Positions 61,052 through 62,828 of a stretch of DNA of 62,828 nt are shown in pieces; positions within the stretch are counted from its first letter, which is position 1; each line of letters starts with the position of its first letter. The stretch is from Nitrospirota bacterium. Lineage in GTDB: Bacteria; Nitrospirota; Thermodesulfovibrionia; UBA6902. Made by a program: the position numbers and the translations under genes. The stretch lies in assembly GCA_016213945.1 (NCBI GenBank), contig JACQZF010000015.1:1-62828 (forward strand), given 5' to 3'. The notes under the pieces were generated by a model. It made no database searches, was not told the DNA's origin, and was given only the letters and a program-made list of their open reading frames with translations.

Positions 61052-61619
61052 TTTCTCTCCATCTCAATGTGTCAAGAGTTACGGAATGTATTGTCCCGCT
61101 CTTTGGGTCAGTCCAGCAGGTCCTTGCGCGGATTGCGCAAACCGGGACATTTCTTACCGGATCGGGATCGCCTGTTGCGCTGCATGCCGTCGCTATTGCG
61201 CGATTACATGGATCGTTAGGGTCATCATTTGTTAAATCCAGACTTACGCAGTCCGGCACAACCCACCATGTCCTTGTAAACAGCTCAGCATTTTCGGATG
61301 ATTTCTTTCCTAATAATGCGATCCTGCCGGCTTCATCATTCGGGTCAGGAGGTTTAGGTGTATCCGTCCCACTTGCTAAATTCAAAGTACCATCAGGCTT
61401 TAAGTACGGCATTGCATCCATTTGCTCAACCAGGTCCTCTCCCAGACTTGTAGCTATTCTCATCTCCCTGCTGAATGCATTTCCTGTTACCGCGTAATAC
61501 TGCATACCAATGACTCCAAGCATCCCGACAAGCAGCACCACCAGCGCGACCATTACCTCAACAAGAGTGAAGCCTTTTTCTGTTTTCTGTCTTCTGACTT
61601 CTGTCTTCTGTCTTCTCAT
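61038..61619 (-). CDS. pilV: PilV-like minor pilin
   Basis: The prepilin motif KGFTLVEVMVALVVLLVGML follows a leader (MRRQKTEVRRQKTE) encoded by 7-nt TGTCTTC/TGACTTC repeats. I use ATG 61619; another ATG lies 5 codons upstream in the fimT-like gene. The soluble domain has several Cys residues and is like PilV of type IV pili. Slippage in the heptamers before the motif would switch the gene off. Confidence 0.87.
   Translation of the reverse strand: MRRQKTEVRRQKTEKGFTLVEVMVALVVLLVGMLGVIGMQYYAVTGNAFSREMRIATSLGEDLVEQMDAMPYLKPDGTLNLASGTDTPKPPDPNDEAGRIALLGKKSSENAELFTRTWWVVPDCVSLDLTNDDPNDPCNRAIATACSATGDPDPVRNVPVCAIRARTCWTDPKSGTIHSVTLDTLRWRENAIP
61575..61618 (-). repeat. Heptanucleotide repeat in the pilV leader
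   Basis: Five or so units of TGTCTTC, TGACTTC and TGTTTTC directly behind the start codon. Confidence 0.85.
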
Positions 61620-62281
61620 CTCAGCTCCGGCCATTCGGTTTCGTTAACCTGGTTTGGGTCTGCAGATCCATCCCACATAAAAAGATTGATCGTGCCTGCT
61701 GAATTGGCAAGCTCAACACAAAATGTGTAACCCCTGTCCTGACCGCTGTGCTGGAAATATACTCGCGCCGCTAAGGGTTGCCCGTTTGCATTTATTGAGC
61801 CGTCAGGCAATAACTGAAATGACAGCGCGTCGCTTATCGCAACTCCATTAGGGCCATTAGGCGGATTGGTTGAGAAGTTGGCGCTGCCGACCACAATCTC
61901 ATTTCCATATTCGGTCTGTAAATTAAATACCTTAACTGGAAGGACAGGATTACCGTTAACATCTCTTTCATACCCATCCTTGTTAGCTCCGTTGTTATCA
62001 AGCAGATCACCGTCTCCATTGCCGTCGAAACCTATCCTGTAATTATTAGCGGCTGCGTCAAAGGTAATTAAATAGGCCCCGTTTTCTTTGATCGCCATTG
62101 TCCTTGTAAGCCTCATGTTCTGAAGCAATTCGTCAGCGGCCCTTCTCACTTTGCCCTTAGCGATAAATTGCCCGTATTGCGGGATACCGACAAGCGCGAG
62201 AATTCCTATTATGGCCACCACTATGACCAGCTCAATCAGACTGACGCCTGAATCTTTTTTTATAATATTCATCATCACCAT
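61616..62281 (-). CDS. FimT/GspH-like minor pilin
   Basis: The 221-aa prepilin has the motif SGVSLIELVIVVAIIGILAL (Gly before cleavage, Glu at +5) and a GspH/FimT-type beta domain. First gene of the minor-pilin operon fimT-pilV-pilW-pilX-orf-pilY1. An ATG 9 nt downstream would also serve as a start. Divergent from the TldD/PmbA gene. Confidence 0.87.
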   Translation of the reverse strand: MVMMNIIKKDSGVSLIELVIVVAIIGILALVGIPQYGQFIAKGKVRRAADELLQNMRLTRTMAIKENGAYLITFDAAANNYRIGFDGNGDGDLLDNNGANKDGYERDVNGNPVLPVKVFNLQTEYGNEIVVGSANFSTNPPNGPNGVAISDALSFQLLPDGSINANGQPLAARVYFQHSGQDRGYTFCVELANSAGTINLFMWDGSADPNQVNETEWPELR

Positions 62282-62516
62282 TCCTGAATAAAGCTTATAG
62301 CAATTGTGATGCTAAAAACAGAAGCCATCTCTTTCAAAGAGTTAAACGCCGCATTCAGCAGATCTATGTAATCAGTTCCATAAGTTTGTGTAATCTGCTA
62401 CATGTTGATTTGCAACGCTCTATCACGTTATATTTATCGGCGAATGTTGTTGTATACTTAAAGCTATTAGCTGATAGCTGTCAGCTAATAGCCGAAAACA
62501 TCAAGAGAGAACTAAC
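62282..62516. promoter_or_regulatory. Divergent intergenic region with heptamer hairpin
   Basis: It should hold promoters for both the pilin operon and the protease gene; none is clear, apart from a TATACT at 62453-62458. At 62463-62492 a perfect hairpin GCTATTAGCTGA/TCAGCTAATAGC is built of four AGCTNNN heptamers. Confidence 0.5.
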
Positions 62517-62828
62517 ATGAATAACAACAGTTTTGCTGAAGACATTGTAAAGAAGGCATTGAAGAACGGCTGCGATGCGGCAGAGGTTTTCATAAAAAAC
62601 GTAAAAGGCATTTCCGCGGAGGCGAAAGACGGTAAGGTAGAGGCCTTGAAGGCGTCGCAGGATTATGGCCTGGCCCTGAAGGTCATTAAAAAACAGAGAC
62701 TCGGTTTCGCTTTTACAACTACCGCTGACGATATAGATAAAGTAATCAATGAAGCCGTGGAAGCTTCCGCATGGACAGCGGTTGATGAATATGCCGGTAT
62801 CCCCGATTGCATGCCTTCAGGAGATGTT
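62517..62828 (+). CDS. TldD/PmbA-family metalloprotease, 3' end outside the window
   Basis: The visible 104 residues (FAEDIVKKALKNGCDAAEVF, then ALKASQDYGLALKVIKKQRLG, GFAFTTTADDIDKVINEAVE) match the N-terminal domain of PmbA/TldE more than TldD. This pair degrades unfolded peptides and matures microcin-like peptides. The gene runs past the end of the window. Confidence 0.85.
   Translation, partial: MNNNSFAEDIVKKALKNGCDAAEVFIKNVKGISAEAKDGKVEALKASQDYGLALKVIKKQRLGFAFTTTADDIDKVINEAVEASAWTAVDEYAGIPDCMPSGDV

Overview
The window looks like part of the chromosome, probably a metagenome-assembled contig, of a Gram-negative anaerobe. Nitrospirota (Thermodesulfovibrionia-like) is my best guess, with Desulfobacterota-like lineages as the alternative. 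The evidence is KDO/LPS synthesis genes, a PilY1-type minor-pilin operon, monohaem c-type cytochromes, an acyl-CoA dehydratase activase, a DacZ-like c-di-AMP synthase, and intergenic and in-gene heptanucleotide repeats everywhere. Taxonomy is inference; there is no rRNA or tRNA gene in the window.

Layout. 1-2.7 kb: debris of a defence/mobile island (a DUF3732 Rad50-like ATPase lacking its P-loop end and a truncated BRO-N gene). 2.7-5.1 kb (minus): lipoprotein, exported TPR-like protein and a diadenylate cyclase. 5.4-9.7 kb (plus): fabG-acpP-fabF-rnc-purM. 9.7-23.46 kb: a type III-A-like CRISPR-Cas locus. 23.46-23.9 kb: the 3' part of purN only. Because purM and the purN fragment flank the CRISPR locus exactly, the locus appears to sit inside a former purM-purN operon and to have cost purN its first third. 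23.9-29.5 kb (minus): activase, thiamine-binding-like protein, YtxH and DUF948 proteins. 29.7-37.1 kb: ftsH, PilZ, FmdB, TPR, methyltransferase, two cytochromes c, an HD-GYP regulator and a membrane protein. 37.1-43.2 kb: glycogen-synthase-like GT5, branched-chain amino-acid ABC components, AlkD, DUF1059 and a PP-loop tRNA-thiolase-like protein. 43.4-44.05 kb: an ORF6N gene bracketed by direct repeats. 45-53.1 kb (minus): hisF-hisA-queC-plsY-pgsA-kdsC-kdsD-kdsA and lpd-gcvH. 53.3-62.3 kb (minus): a TlpA-like thioredoxin and the minor-pilin operon. From 62.5 kb: the start of a TldD/PmbA protease gene.

The CRISPR locus order is cas6, NE0113/SSO2081-like CARF gene, four-helix-bundle gene, csm1(cas10)-csm2-csm3-csm4, nucleotidyltransferase, card1/can2-like nuclease, short csx3-like gene, cas2a, cas1a, cas1b, cas2b, leader, array. 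No csm5 is visible. Cas10 keeps both its HD and GGDD motifs, so a cyclic-oligoadenylate circuit is expected: synthesis by Csm1, response by the Card1-like nuclease, possible shut-off by the NE0113-like and Csx3-like proteins. There are two cas1-cas2 pairs, and Cas1b has lost a metal-ligand glutamate.

The most novel signal is a dispersed element found, in this window, only inside the CRISPR locus. Arms of 7-nt units (TTGAATN and its complement) end in a 15-nt mini-hairpin of the form CC-GA-RC-GAA-GY-GA-GG, 13 copies of which I located. The hairpin stem covaries (GC/GC versus AC/GT), and its 3' strand carries the GAGG Shine-Dalgarno of several cas genes. Elsewhere, other 7-nt tandem repeats and palindromic repeats lie in frame inside housekeeping genes (hisF, queC, livF, kdsC, activase, pilin genes).
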